The position numbers and the translations under genes are program-made. This document shows, one piece after another, positions 34,346 to 41,987 of a stretch of 64,000 nucleotides of DNA. This DNA comes from Candidatus Eremiobacteraceae bacterium (GTDB lineage: Bacteria; Vulcanimicrobiota; Vulcanimicrobiia; Eremiobacterales; Eremiobacteraceae). Under the pieces are notes generated by a model. That model searched no databases, was not told the origin of the DNA, and saw nothing but the letters and a program-made list of their open reading frames with translations. The stretch is taken from the NCBI GenBank assembly GCA_036511855.1, contig DATCBN010000011.1, positions 1 through 64,000 of the forward strand, in the 5' to 3' direction. The stretch's first letter is position 1; every line of letters starts with the position of its first letter.

Positions 34346-34819
34346 ATGCCTTTGATGCCTGGCGACCGGCTGCCGAAGATCGAGTGCGAGACGCAATCGG
34401 GCCGCATAGATCTGGACGACTATCGAGGATCGAAAATCCTCGTCATCTGGACTTATCCAAAAGACGACACTTCCGGCTGAACCATCGAAGCGCGCGATTT
34501 CAGCCGGCGGTCTGCCGACTTCAACCGGGCCGGCGCGGTCATCGCCGGCATATCCACCGATAGCGTCGCTTCTCATCAGAGGTTCGACGAGAAGTTCGAG
34601 TTGAGCGTACCTCTGCTCGCCGACACTAACGGTGCGGTTTGCGGGCTGCTTGGCGTTCCGGTCGGGTCATCGGGTTCGGCGGCCCGGATGACGTTTGTCA
34701 TCGGCGGCGACGGAGTTGTTCGCAAGGCGTATGAAAAGGTCGACGTGCTCGGCCATGCCGAGCGCGTGTTGTCCGACGTCAAAGAGATCGCCGCCGGAAA
34801 GGACCTGGCAGGAGAGTGA
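34346..34819 (+). CDS. Selenocysteine-containing peroxiredoxin (Bcp/PrxQ type), in-frame TGA
   Basis: Reading through one TGA at 34478-34480 gives 157 residues, the normal Bcp/PrxQ length (E. coli Bcp is 156). The TGA falls at residue 45, exactly where the family has its peroxidatic cysteine: YPKDDTSG-U-TIEARDF against the usual FYPKDxTPGC-T-xEA, so the PxxxTxxC motif becomes PxxxTxxU. After the TGA, family features resume in frame: GISTDSVASHQRFDEKF, LLADTNGAVCGLLGV and the catalytic Arg in ARMTFVIGG. The resolving cysteine five residues later is Arg50, so it is a one-Sec type. GAGGGTG lies 6 nt before the ATG. A SECIS-like hairpin follows the TGA. A nonsense mutation of TGC is the alternative. 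Confidence 0.82.
34496..34526 (+). promoter_or_regulatory. Bacterial SECIS-like stem-loop in the peroxiredoxin gene
   Basis: Within the coding sequence, 28 nt after the TGA, the loop GGTCT (34509-34513) is closed by CGGC/GCCG (34505-34508 with 34514-34517), then a C-A mismatch, then AG/CT (34502-34503 with 34519-34520). Weaker pairing may extend outward. A loop 16-37 nt downstream with a G in its first two bases is what SelB needs; the loop sequence GGUCU is identical to that of E. coli fdhF. Pairing was judged by eye. Confidence 0.65.
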
Positions 34820-34925
34820 AGCGCCGCCCGACAATCGGCGCGCAACGCTAGCGACCGAGGTTGACGCGGGCGATCGATTTCGCACGAAACCGAACTTCAT
34901 TCAGGCGGCATCCGGAGGGCCGATA

Positions 34926-35438
34926 ATGCCAACAAAAAAGCGAGCGACAAAGAAGTCCAAGCGGACAGGATCCGGCGCGAAACGCGCCGCCGCCGCGCGC
35001 AAACCGGCGAAGAAGAAGTCCGTAAAACGGACCTCGCTTAAGAAGAAGGCGCCGGCCAAAAAAGCCGCCGCCAAGAAAAAAGCGCCGCCCAAGAAGGCGG
35101 TAAAGGCGAAGAAGACCGTCGCGAAAAAGCCGGCCGCGAAAAAGCCCGCCGCGAAAAAGCCCGCCGCGAAAAAGCCCGCTGCGGCAAAGGCAAGCCCGAA
35201 GAAAGCGCCTGCTGCGCAAGCGAAACCCGCAGCGGTGAAGTCCGGCGCGCAAAAGCCGGCCCCGGCGCCGAAGGCCCGCGACGCTGCGCCGCCGCGTACG
35301 GAGAAACCGCTTTTCGACGAGATCGACGTCACCATTGAGGCCGACGAATTCGAAGACGACGAAGAGTTCGAAGACGGCTACGGCGAGGAAGAAGAGGAAG
35401 AAGAAACCCACACGGACGACCACGACAGCGAGTTCTAA
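34926..35438 (+). CDS. Histone H1-like Lys/Ala/Pro-rich protein with acidic tail
   Basis: This 170-residue low-complexity protein has two halves. Residues 1-120 are very basic, with many KKxA and KKPAA units, including four near-identical five-residue repeats AKKPA encoded by a 15-bp tandem. Residues 125-170 are strongly acidic (EADEFEDDEEFEDGYG, then a run of Glu). Basic KPAA repeats occur in bacterial DNA-condensing proteins similar to histone H1 (AlgP, Hc-like). The acidic tail could modulate binding. GGAGG precedes the ATG by 7 nt. It is expected to be disordered and to bind DNA or RNA; its role is inferred. Confidence 0.75.
   Translation: MPTKKRATKKSKRTGSGAKRAAAARKPAKKKSVKRTSLKKKAPAKKAAAKKKAPPKKAVKAKKTVAKKPAAKKPAAKKPAAKKPAAAKASPKKAPAAQAKPAAVKSGAQKPAPAPKARDAAPPRTEKPLFDEIDVTIEADEFEDDEEFEDGYGEEEEEEETHTDDHDSEF
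35121..35180 (+). repeat. 15-bp tandem repeat inside the histone-like gene
   Basis: Four consecutive copies of a 15-bp unit (GCGAAAAAGCCCGCC and one- or two-base variants) encode the AKKPA repeats. Copy number probably changes by slippage, altering the length of the basic arm without a frameshift. Confidence 0.85.
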
Positions 35439-35514
35439 GAGCGGCGCTAGATCGGGCCGCTGCGATTCGCGCGGCCTGGGATGGCTTTCGGCTGTAGAAG
35501 CCGCAGCGGCTATC

Positions 35515-36657
35515 GTGTGGGGAATCGCTGCATTGTGGGCTGCGCTTGACGCTCGCGAAACGCGCCGCTATTCCATCCGGCCGCGGGCCGGCGAGCGTCC
35601 GCGGCGGAGCGTAGGTCCGCGCACGAGACCGCGTGTATCCATCATCGCTCCCATGCGAAACGAAGCGCGAAACGTCAGCGCTTGGCTCGCATGCGCGCAG
35701 GCGCAAGATGCATGCGTTCACGAGATCATCGTATCCGACGACGCTTCCGATGACGCGACCGCGCACATCGCCGATGCTGCAGCGCGCGAGGATGTTCGCG
35801 TGCGAGTGGTGCGCGGGTCGCCTGGCCCCGGATGGGTGGGAAAGACGGCGGCCGCGGATCGCGGCGCGCGGATCGCCCAAGGCGAATGGCTGCTGTTCAG
35901 CGACGCCGACATGCGGATGGTGCCGGGCACGGTTGCCGCAGTGCTTGATGCGAGCCTCGATTTCGGTGCGGATGCGTGTTCGCTCACTGCGTCCCTCGAG
36001 TGCGGGAACGTGCTCGAACGGATCGTCATGCCCGCCATGGCGGCCGTCGTCATGTCCGGCCATCCGCTCGTGCTCGTGCACGACCATCGATCGCAGGTCG
36101 GGCTTGTATGGGGCGGTTTTGTGCTCGTCCGCCGCGACGCATACCGCACCGTCGGCGGCCACGCGAGCGTCCGACACGAGATCGCTGAAGATCGCGCTTT
36201 AGCCGAACGCCTCAAGGCCTTTGGATTCACGGTGCGTCTCCTGGACGGTCACGAATTCGTGAGCGTGCGCATGTATCGCGGCCTTGCGGAAATGTGGGAG
36301 GGCTGGCGCAAGAACGTCTATGAGGGAACGGGCCGGAATCCCATCGTGGCGTCGGTGTTCATCATCGCGGCAAGCGCGATGCTTATCATCCCGCTGCCGA
36401 TGCTCGCGTCGCTCGGGGTCACCGCTTTGCGACGGCCTCTCGCGAGATCAGAGCGAACCCTCGTCGTGTGGTGCGCTTTGAACGCGGCCGCCAATGTCGC
36501 AGTTCGCGCGTTGCGCGATCGCGCGATCGGAGCGCGGACGTGGACCGCACTTGCGGCGCCGTTGGCCGGCGCGTTCATCACGTCCGTCATGTGGGCATCG
36601 ATGTGGCGGGCGCTCAGCGGCCGCGGTCAACTGTGGAAAGGGCGCGTGATCCGTTAG
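35515..36657 (+). CDS. Family 2 glycosyltransferase with membrane helices
   Basis: This membrane glycosyltransferase of about 380 residues has the GT-A motifs VSIIAPMRNEARN, a DDASDDATAHI region, FSDADM (the DxD-type metal site), GGFVLVRRDAYRTVGG and EDRALAERLK. C-terminal hydrophobic helices follow (FIIAASAMLIIPLPM and others). The architecture resembles HpnB/CrtQ-like enzymes acting on lipid acceptors such as hopanoids or carotenoids. The start is uncertain: no ATG is available after the preceding gene ends at 35438, and GTG 35515 was used. An upstream start would complete an N-terminal membrane helix (AVEAAAAIVWGIAALWAAL). Confidence 0.8.
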   Translation: MWGIAALWAALDARETRRYSIRPRAGERPRRSVGPRTRPRVSIIAPMRNEARNVSAWLACAQAQDACVHEIIVSDDASDDATAHIADAAAREDVRVRVVRGSPGPGWVGKTAAADRGARIAQGEWLLFSDADMRMVPGTVAAVLDASLDFGADACSLTASLECGNVLERIVMPAMAAVVMSGHPLVLVHDHRSQVGLVWGGFVLVRRDAYRTVGGHASVRHEIAEDRALAERLKAFGFTVRLLDGHEFVSVRMYRGLAEMWEGWRKNVYEGTGRNPIVASVFIIAASAMLIIPLPMLASLGVTALRRPLARSERTLVVWCALNAAANVAVRALRDRAIGARTWTALAAPLAGAFITSVMWASMWRALSGRGQLWKGRVIR

Positions 36658-37568
36658 GCATCGAACACTCCGCGGCGATGAAGAGCGTAGAGAACGGCGG
36701 CCCCGGCCGCAAGCGCGATCAACGAACTCGCTCCTGCTTCGGGGCCGAAGGAACCGCCGGTGAACCAGTCTGGTCCTGTCACCGATTGCGTCAGGATGTT
36801 CGCGCTTCCAAACGACTGGCCGCTCACGGGGAAGCCGAAGATGGGGCCTTCGAATAGATTCCACGCGAAGTGGCAGCCGAGTGCGAGCCAAAGGGATCCG
36901 GTCAGCATGACGCTCGCGCAGAAGAGCGCGCCCGCGACTGCGATCCCGGTAATCGTCATAGCGATGTCGGCGTGCGCTCCCGGATTGAAGAGATGCAGCG
37001 ATGCGAAGAACAGTGACGTGACGATGAGCGCCGGCCACGCTCCCCACGCTTGCGTCAAGTTCTGGAAAAGATACCCGCGGATCGGCATCTCTTCGGCCAG
37101 CGCGGCCAACAACAGCAGTGGGATGAGATAGGCGAGCGACCCGAATTCGCCTGCCTGCCATCGAGGCGTCGCGGTACGAGCAAATCCAAGCGCGCTCTCG
37201 AAGATCAGCACGAGCGTCTGCATGCCGATCCCGAGTAGAACGCCGATGCCGAACAGACGCAGCCAGCGCACGCGAAATGTGAATCCGAGGGTTCCGACCG
37301 GCATGCGGTCGACGAAGCGCCGGAACAGAAGCGCGATCCCGACAGCGCCCGCGCACTCGCACGCCACGGCGATGAATAGATTCGCGCTTTGGTCCAACGT
37401 CACGTGATAGCGGTCGAGAGGCCCGACGAATTGCGCAGCTAGTTCGACGAGCAGCGCTGTGCCGATCCACCAGAACACGATGTAGAGGAGCGCGCGCAGA
37501 ACCGGATGCAATTCGGCTCCGCCTGGGACGATGTCAGCGGGAAGATTCGAACCAGCCGGCGCGTTCAT
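36654..37568 (-). CDS. CPBP family intramembrane metalloprotease
   Basis: This 304-residue membrane protein has about eight helices. The CPBP (Abi/Rce1-like) motifs are all present: AEEMPIRGYLFQ (EExxxR), FFASLHLFN (FxxxH) and CHFAWNLFEG (HxxxN). These enzymes cleave within or near the membrane, and bacterial members are linked to bacteriocin self-immunity or membrane protein turnover. GGAGG precedes the ATG. It converges with the glycosyltransferase gene (4-bp overlap). Confidence 0.88.
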   Translation of the reverse strand: MNAPAGSNLPADIVPGGAELHPVLRALLYIVFWWIGTALLVELAAQFVGPLDRYHVTLDQSANLFIAVACECAGAVGIALLFRRFVDRMPVGTLGFTFRVRWLRLFGIGVLLGIGMQTLVLIFESALGFARTATPRWQAGEFGSLAYLIPLLLLAALAEEMPIRGYLFQNLTQAWGAWPALIVTSLFFASLHLFNPGAHADIAMTITGIAVAGALFCASVMLTGSLWLALGCHFAWNLFEGPIFGFPVSGQSFGSANILTQSVTGPDWFTGGSFGPEAGASSLIALAAGAAVLYALHRRGVFDA

Positions 37569-37649
37569 GCGCCTCCGTTTCTCGCGCCTCTCGCGCTTCC
37601 TGCAGACTCTGCATGAGTGCGCGGTCGCACCCTTGAAGCACGGCTACGC

Positions 37650-38852
37650 ATGAAATCTTCGGTGAGCAAGACCGACCTCAATCTTTGGATGGCGTTCATC
37701 GACGAAGCGAAGACCCATCGTCTCTATAACGCGTTTGCGCAACAGGCAATGCGCGAAGGCCACCCGGAAGTCGCCGAAGCGTTCATGGAGGCCGCGGGGG
37801 CGGAGATCATCCATGCGATGATGCACCTCCAAGCGCTTGGCGCCGTGAAGTCGAGCGTTGAGAATCTGCGCCAAGTCGTAGAAGAAGAAGCGGTCGAGAG
37901 CCGCGTCACATATCCTCGCTACATCCGCGAGGCCGAAGACGATGGCCGGCCGGATGCGGTCGCTTCGTTTCAGCTAGCGCTCAATCGCGAAGAGCATCAC
38001 ACGGTCATGTTCAAGGCCGCGCTCGACACCTTGAATGCGAAAGTCGCTTCAGCCTCGCCGCCGCCCGCTCAGCACGCTGCCCAGCCTTCGTGGACGCGCA
38101 CGGCACACGGCGTGGAGAAGATGGCAGGGCCTGCGGAAGTGACCGAAGAGCGCGGGCGCATCGCCACGCGTTCGAGGATCCGCGAGCTCGTGTTCGGCGC
38201 ACAGGACGGAATCCTCACGACGGTCGGCGTCGTGTCGTCGATCTTCGGCGCCGCGCAAAGCAACAGCGTCATTCTGCTCGCCGGCCTCGCGTCCGCATTC
38301 GCCGGCATGGTGGCGATGACGGCCGGTTCGTACCTGTCGTCGAAGGCAGAAGACGACGTGGCCGCATCGGAGATCCAACGAGAAATGCGCGAGATCAGCG
38401 AGCGGCCGGCAGAAGAGCTGGCCGAACTCGTCGAGATCTACAAACGGCAAGGGATGGCGCCGGAGCTCGCGCGCGACGCCGCGCTTGAAGTCGCGCGTGA
38501 CCCGCGCAAGATGCTTGCAGTGATGGCGCGCGAGGAGTTGGGACTCGACGTTGAAACACCGAGCAGCGCGATCAAGGATGCGATGGTGATGGCGCCGTCG
38601 TTTCTCGGCGGCGCCGCGATACCGATCATCCCCTACACCTTCATGCACGGTCCGCCCGCGTTGACCGCATCCATTCTCGCCGCCGCCGTAGCCCTCTTCG
38701 GCATCGGCGTGGTCAAGGCAAGAGCCGCGTCGACCAACCAGTGGCACTCGGGAATCGAAGCGTTCGCTATCGGCGCGAGCGCCGCATTGCTCGGCTACGT
38801 CATCGGCACGCTCATTCCCAACGCATTGGGCATCTCGGTTCCGGGCGGCTAG
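37650..38852 (+). CDS. Ferritin-like/VIT1 fusion (membrane-bound ferritin, MbfA type)
   Basis: This 400-residue protein has two parts. Residues 1-130 form a rubrerythrin-like four-helix domain with ExxH iron ligands (GAEIIHAMMH and NREEHHTVMF). After a Pro-rich linker, residues about 170-400 form a VIT1/CCC1 iron/manganese transporter domain (IRELVFGAQDGILTTVGVV, MTAGSYLSSKAEDD, and four or five helices). This fusion is the MbfA type, which exports iron under peroxide stress. I chose the ATG at 37650, since the extension to GTG 37617 adds nothing. The ferritin domain would sense or collect Fe(II) for export. Confidence 0.9.
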   Translation: MKSSVSKTDLNLWMAFIDEAKTHRLYNAFAQQAMREGHPEVAEAFMEAAGAEIIHAMMHLQALGAVKSSVENLRQVVEEEAVESRVTYPRYIREAEDDGRPDAVASFQLALNREEHHTVMFKAALDTLNAKVASASPPPAQHAAQPSWTRTAHGVEKMAGPAEVTEERGRIATRSRIRELVFGAQDGILTTVGVVSSIFGAAQSNSVILLAGLASAFAGMVAMTAGSYLSSKAEDDVAASEIQREMREISERPAEELAELVEIYKRQGMAPELARDAALEVARDPRKMLAVMAREELGLDVETPSSAIKDAMVMAPSFLGGAAIPIIPYTFMHGPPALTASILAAAVALFGIGVVKARAASTNQWHSGIEAFAIGASAALLGYVIGTLIPNALGISVPGG

Positions 38853-38864
38853 GCGCTGCAGGCC

Positions 38865-39452
38865 GTGGTGCTTCCGTTCGATCCCGAGCGCGCCGCGGCG
38901 CGCATCGTCGACCACTACGGGCAGCGATTCGGAACGTCCGACGACTCCGCGCACCGGTTCTTTCCCGGCACCGGATGCTCGGCCAACGTCTACCGGTTTC
39001 CGCCGAGCGAACAGCGCGAGGTATACACCTACGCGGCAGCCCACGCGCACGGCCGCATGGCGTTAGCCGAAGAGAACGGGCACGCGCACGCCGAGCAGTA
39101 TTTCTCGGTCGCGCGAGAAGCGCAGGACGTGCTCTACGATCTCACCGCCGTGTGCGCGACGCACGCGTGCGGGAAAGGCGCGCGCGTCGACGAGTGGGGC
39201 ATCGTTTCGCTCGCGCAAGAGATACCCGGCACGCACGGCATGTCAGCGTTGTTGGCCGCGCCAGCGATCTTCGAAGGCGATGCGTTCGAGTATCTCACGC
39301 TAGACGGATTGCATCTGCGATTTCTCTGGGTGGTGCCGATCTTCGCGAGCGAGGCCGAGTATCGGAAAACGTCGGGAGCAGAAGCGCTGCAGCGGCTGCT
39401 CTTCGCTAAAGGCGTCGATCTGGCCGACTTTTCGCGGCATCCGTTGGCGTAA
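38865..39452 (+). CDS. Suppressor-of-fused (SUFU-like) domain protein
   Basis: This 195-residue protein resembles bacterial suppressor-of-fused domain proteins. The C-terminal stretch LHLRFLWVVPIFASEAEYRK, followed by SGAEALQRLLFAKGVDLADF, is the most family-like part (a conserved WxxPI and E in the loop, then a leucine-rich helix). Bacterial members sometimes serve as immunity proteins to toxins, but no toxin gene is adjacent here. The start is one of two adjacent GTG codons at 38865. It follows the MbfA-type gene by 12 bp and converges on moaE. Confidence 0.65.
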   Translation: MVLPFDPERAAARIVDHYGQRFGTSDDSAHRFFPGTGCSANVYRFPPSEQREVYTYAAAHAHGRMALAEENGHAHAEQYFSVAREAQDVLYDLTAVCATHACGKGARVDEWGIVSLAQEIPGTHGMSALLAAPAIFEGDAFEYLTLDGLHLRFLWVVPIFASEAEYRKTSGAEALQRLLFAKGVDLADFSRHPLA

Positions 39453-39455
39453 CGC

Positions 39456-39875
39456 TCACGGCCGGTCGCCGACCCACACGGCGCCGTCGGGCCCGTGTTC
39501 TTTTTTCCAGATCGGCGCGATCTGCTTGAGCCTGTCGATCGCGAATCTGCACGCGTCAAATGCCGGCTGCCGGTGCTCGGCCGCGACGGCGATGATCACG
39601 CTCGTGTCTCCGACCGACAAGACGCCGGTGCGGTGGTGGATCGCGATCCCATCGACGGCGAACTTCACACGGACCTCATCTGCTATCTGCTTGAAGACGC
39701 CTTCGACCATTTCCGGGTACGCCTCGTACTCGAGCCGGCTCACGTCGCGATCGAGCGAACGTGCGCGAACTCGCCCGACGAATGTGACGAGCGCGCCTGC
39801 CCCGGGTGATGCGACGGTCGAAGCGACCGCGGCTTCGTCGAGAGGTTCTCCGCTCAACAGAAAGCGCTTGGTCAT
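39456..39875 (-). CDS. moaE: Molybdopterin synthase catalytic subunit
   Basis: This 139-residue MoaE is identified by VTFVGRVRARSLDRDVSRLEYEAY (in part), IHHRTGVLSVGDTSVIIAV, EHRQPAFDACRFAIDRLK and PIWKKE, whose lysines are catalytic. It forms a heterotetramer with MoaD and inserts the dithiolene sulfurs into precursor Z. The moaD gene is directly upstream with a 4-bp overlap. The sulfite-oxidase-like molybdoenzyme at 55251 is a possible user of the cofactor. Confidence 0.95.
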   Translation of the reverse strand: MTKRFLLSGEPLDEAAVASTVASPGAGALVTFVGRVRARSLDRDVSRLEYEAYPEMVEGVFKQIADEVRVKFAVDGIAIHHRTGVLSVGDTSVIIAVAAEHRQPAFDACRFAIDRLKQIAPIWKKEHGPDGAVWVGDRP

Positions 39876-40117
39876 CCGCCTGCGACCGGGGGAAGCACGG
39901 CGACCTCATCGCCATCGCGCAGCGTGGTCTGCGGCTCCGCGAACTCGCGGTTCACCGCAAACGCGATTCCACGGTCCGAGGACGGCAGACCCGGATGCGA
40001 TCGCCGGCACATGGCCAGCGCATCGGCAGCGCGCGAACCGGCAGGCAGTTCCACGATGAGTTCGGAGACACCAGCGGCCTCGCGGTGGAAAGCGAAGAGA
40101 CGAACGGTGATCTGCAT
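39872..40117 (-). CDS. moaD: Molybdopterin synthase sulfur carrier subunit
   Basis: This 81-residue ubiquitin-like sulfur carrier begins MQITVRLFAFHREAAG and ends with the required Gly-Gly (VLPPVAGG), where thiocarboxylate forms. Its stop overlaps the moaE start by 4 bp. The long antisense-looking extension of this frame up to 41317 crosses sodA and fabI and is not real. The start at 40117 is the only ATG giving a normal MoaD length. Confidence 0.92.
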   Translation of the reverse strand: MQITVRLFAFHREAAGVSELIVELPAGSRAADALAMCRRSHPGLPSSDRGIAFAVNREFAEPQTTLRDGDEVAVLPPVAGG

Positions 40118-40264
40118 TGGCGACGCTGCACAAGGTACAACGGCGTCAAGACGGAGTCCCCTCTGGACGGCGCAGTTCGCCGAGGAGTTACGCGCCGCGC
40201 GGCTAATCCCACAAACCTTTGCACGAAGAAGCCGTGAGAGTCCAAATCGAAGGAGAGAGAAATC

Positions 40265-40870
40265 ATGCCGTTTGAAGTGCCGCCACTGCCGTACGCCTAC
40301 GACGCGCTCGAGCCGCACATCGACAAAGAGACCATGACCATCCATCATGACAAGCACCACGCCGCATACGTCACCAATCTGAACGCGGCAATAGAAAAAC
40401 ACGCCGAGCTTGGCGGCAAATCCGCCGAAGCCTTGCTTAAGGACCTCAACGCCGTGCCGGAAGACATCCGGACGGCGGTCCGGAACAACGGCGGCGGTCA
40501 CGTGAATCACTCGATGTTCTGGTCCATCATGAAGCCCGGTGGCGGCGGCGCCCCAACCGGCCCGCTCGCCGACGCGATCACGAAGACGTTCGGCGATTTC
40601 GAAAAATTCAAAACGCAGTTCAACGACGCGGGAGTGAAACAATTCGGCAGCGGTTGGGTCTGGCTCGCGCGCGGTTCGGATGGCGGATTGAAGATCCTGA
40701 GCACGCCGAATCAAGACAATCCGATGTCGCAAGGTTTGCACCCGGTGATCGGCAACGATGTCTGGGAGCACGCCTACTATTTGAAGCACCAGAACAAGCG
40801 GCCCGATTATCTCGCGATGTGGTGGAACGTCGTCGATTGGAATGCCGCGACGGCGCGGTTCAAATCGTAA
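40265..40870 (+). CDS. sodA: Superoxide dismutase, Fe/Mn family
   Basis: This 201-residue Fe/Mn superoxide dismutase has metal ligands visible as His in [12 protein letters not shown], His in [11 protein letters not shown] and Asp-xx-x-His in [14 protein letters not shown]. Full length, with GGAG before the ATG. Whether Mn or Fe is used cannot be settled by eye, though the motif GGGHVNH is common in Mn forms. It lies divergently from moaD across a 147-bp gap and upstream of fabI. Confidence 0.95.
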   Translation: MPFEVPPLPYAYDALEPHIDKETMTIHHDKHHAAYVTNLNAAIEKHAELGGKSAEALLKDLNAVPEDIRTAVRNNGGGHVNHSMFWSIMKPGGGGAPTGPLADAITKTFGDFEKFKTQFNDAGVKQFGSGWVWLARGSDGGLKILSTPNQDNPMSQGLHPVIGNDVWEHAYYLKHQNKRPDYLAMWWNVVDWNAATARFKS

Positions 40871-40889
40871 CGCGCGTCGAGAGCCGACG

Positions 40890-41660
40890 ATGACGTTGCT
40901 TGCCGGCAAAACCATACTCGTGACCGGCGTCGCGAACCGCTGGAGCATCGCGTATGCTGTCGCGAGGGCGTTATCGGCCCACGGCGCAAAGCTCGTCCTG
41001 ACGTATGAGGGCGAACGCACCAAGGGCGAAGTCGAAAAGCTAGGTGAAGAGCTCGGCCAAGCCGCTGTTTCGCAATGCGACGTCGGCAAGGACGAGAGCA
41101 TCGCTTCGCTGCGCGCGTTCTTGGAAGCGCACGGAGCACAACTCGACGGCGTGTTCCATAGCATCGCCTTCGCGCGCAAAGAAGAGCTGGCCGGCAAGTT
41201 CTTTGCGACATCGCGCGATGGATTCGCGCTCGCGCTCGATGTCAGCGCGTATTCGCTCGTCGCGATGGTCCGCGAGCTCAACCCGTTATTCGCGCCGCGC
41301 GCATCGGTGATGGCCATGACGTATCTCGGTTCGGTTCGCGCCGTTCAGAACTACAATGTCATGGGTGTGGCCAAGGCCGCGCTGGAAGCGTGCGTCCGGT
41401 ATCTTGCATTAGACCTCGGCGGACTCGGCGGCGTTCGCGTGAACGCAATCTCGGCCGGACCGATAAAGACAGCGTCGGCTCGCGCCGTCGGCGGCTTCAC
41501 GAGCATCCTCGCCGAAGTGGCTGCAAAATCGCCGCTTCGACGTAACGTCACGCAGGACGATGTCGCTAACGCGGCGGTATTCCTTGCGAGCGACCTATCG
41601 ACGGCGGTCACCGGCCACATCCTTTACGTCGATGCGGGTTATAGCGTGATCGGCGTATGA
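40890..41660 (+). CDS. fabI: Enoyl-[acyl-carrier-protein] reductase
   Basis: This 256-residue short-chain dehydrogenase is of the FabI type. The N-terminus LLAGKTILVTGVANRWSIAY has the FabI-specific Gly-rich loop; FHSIAFA and MAMTYLGSVRAVQNYNVMGVAKAALEA carry the catalytic Tyr and Lys (Tyr-x6-Lys). It completes the elongation cycle of fatty acid synthesis using NADH. The gene begins 19 bp after sodA and is probably co-transcribed. The canonical triclosan-sensitive fold is expected. Confidence 0.93.
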   Translation: MTLLAGKTILVTGVANRWSIAYAVARALSAHGAKLVLTYEGERTKGEVEKLGEELGQAAVSQCDVGKDESIASLRAFLEAHGAQLDGVFHSIAFARKEELAGKFFATSRDGFALALDVSAYSLVAMVRELNPLFAPRASVMAMTYLGSVRAVQNYNVMGVAKAALEACVRYLALDLGGLGGVRVNAISAGPIKTASARAVGGFTSILAEVAAKSPLRRNVTQDDVANAAVFLASDLSTAVTGHILYVDAGYSVIGV

Positions 41661-41750
41661 CGATCGTTCGGCGGTGCGCGACAAAGGTCAGCGGCGGACG
41701 GATGCCCAACTTACGGGTCCGCTAAATCAAAAAGAGGGGAGGGACGGGTT

Positions 41751-41960
41751 ATGGGCCTCACATGGCAGGACGTCGACGACATCGGCTTCGAGCTTTCACA
41801 GGCTCACCCGGACGAAGACCCCGGGCAGGTCGCCCTGCCTGAATTGCTGCGCATGGTGACGGAACTCGACGATTTCGAGGATGATCCCGAACGCGTCGAC
41901 GAGCGTTTGCTCGAACGCATCGCGCAAGCTTGGGAAGATGCGTTCGCGCGCAACGCCTAA
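41751..41960 (+). CDS. iscX: IscX-like iron-sulfur assembly accessory protein
   Basis: This 69-residue acidic protein matches IscX/YfhJ: GLTWQDVDDIGFELSQAHPD, then LVTELDDFEDDP-like acidic patch (read here as MVTELDDFEDDPERV). IscX binds IscS and iron and modulates iron-sulfur cluster assembly. It normally closes the isc operon, but here it stands with no other isc gene in the window. A GA-rich site (GAGGGGAGGGA) precedes the ATG. The 90-bp gap before it is otherwise featureless. Confidence 0.85.
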   Translation: MGLTWQDVDDIGFELSQAHPDEDPGQVALPELLRMVTELDDFEDDPERVDERLLERIAQAWEDAFARNA

Positions 41961-41987
41961 TAACCAGCCGGCGCGCGCGCCACAGAT

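Noticed and set aside
34478-34480. Genetic code change in which TGA is read as an amino acid throughout
   Set aside because: Many genes here end with TGA at the expected place, often in ATGA overlaps (6714, 15982, 21671, 50619, 57233), so TGA is a normal stop.
34346-34819. Peroxiredoxin as an ordinary pseudogene
   Set aside because: The rest of the frame is intact and conserved with only the catalytic codon changed, and a SECIS-like hairpin follows. A simple nonsense mutation remains possible and is stated as the alternative.
37535-37568. tRNA T-arm-like GGTTCGAATC on the minus strand
   Set aside because: It lies within the first codons of the CPBP protease gene and no acceptor, D or anticodon arms flank it.
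39872-41317. 481-codon minus-strand ORF including moaD
   Set aside because: Only the last 81 residues are MoaD; the rest is antisense to superoxide dismutase and fabI.
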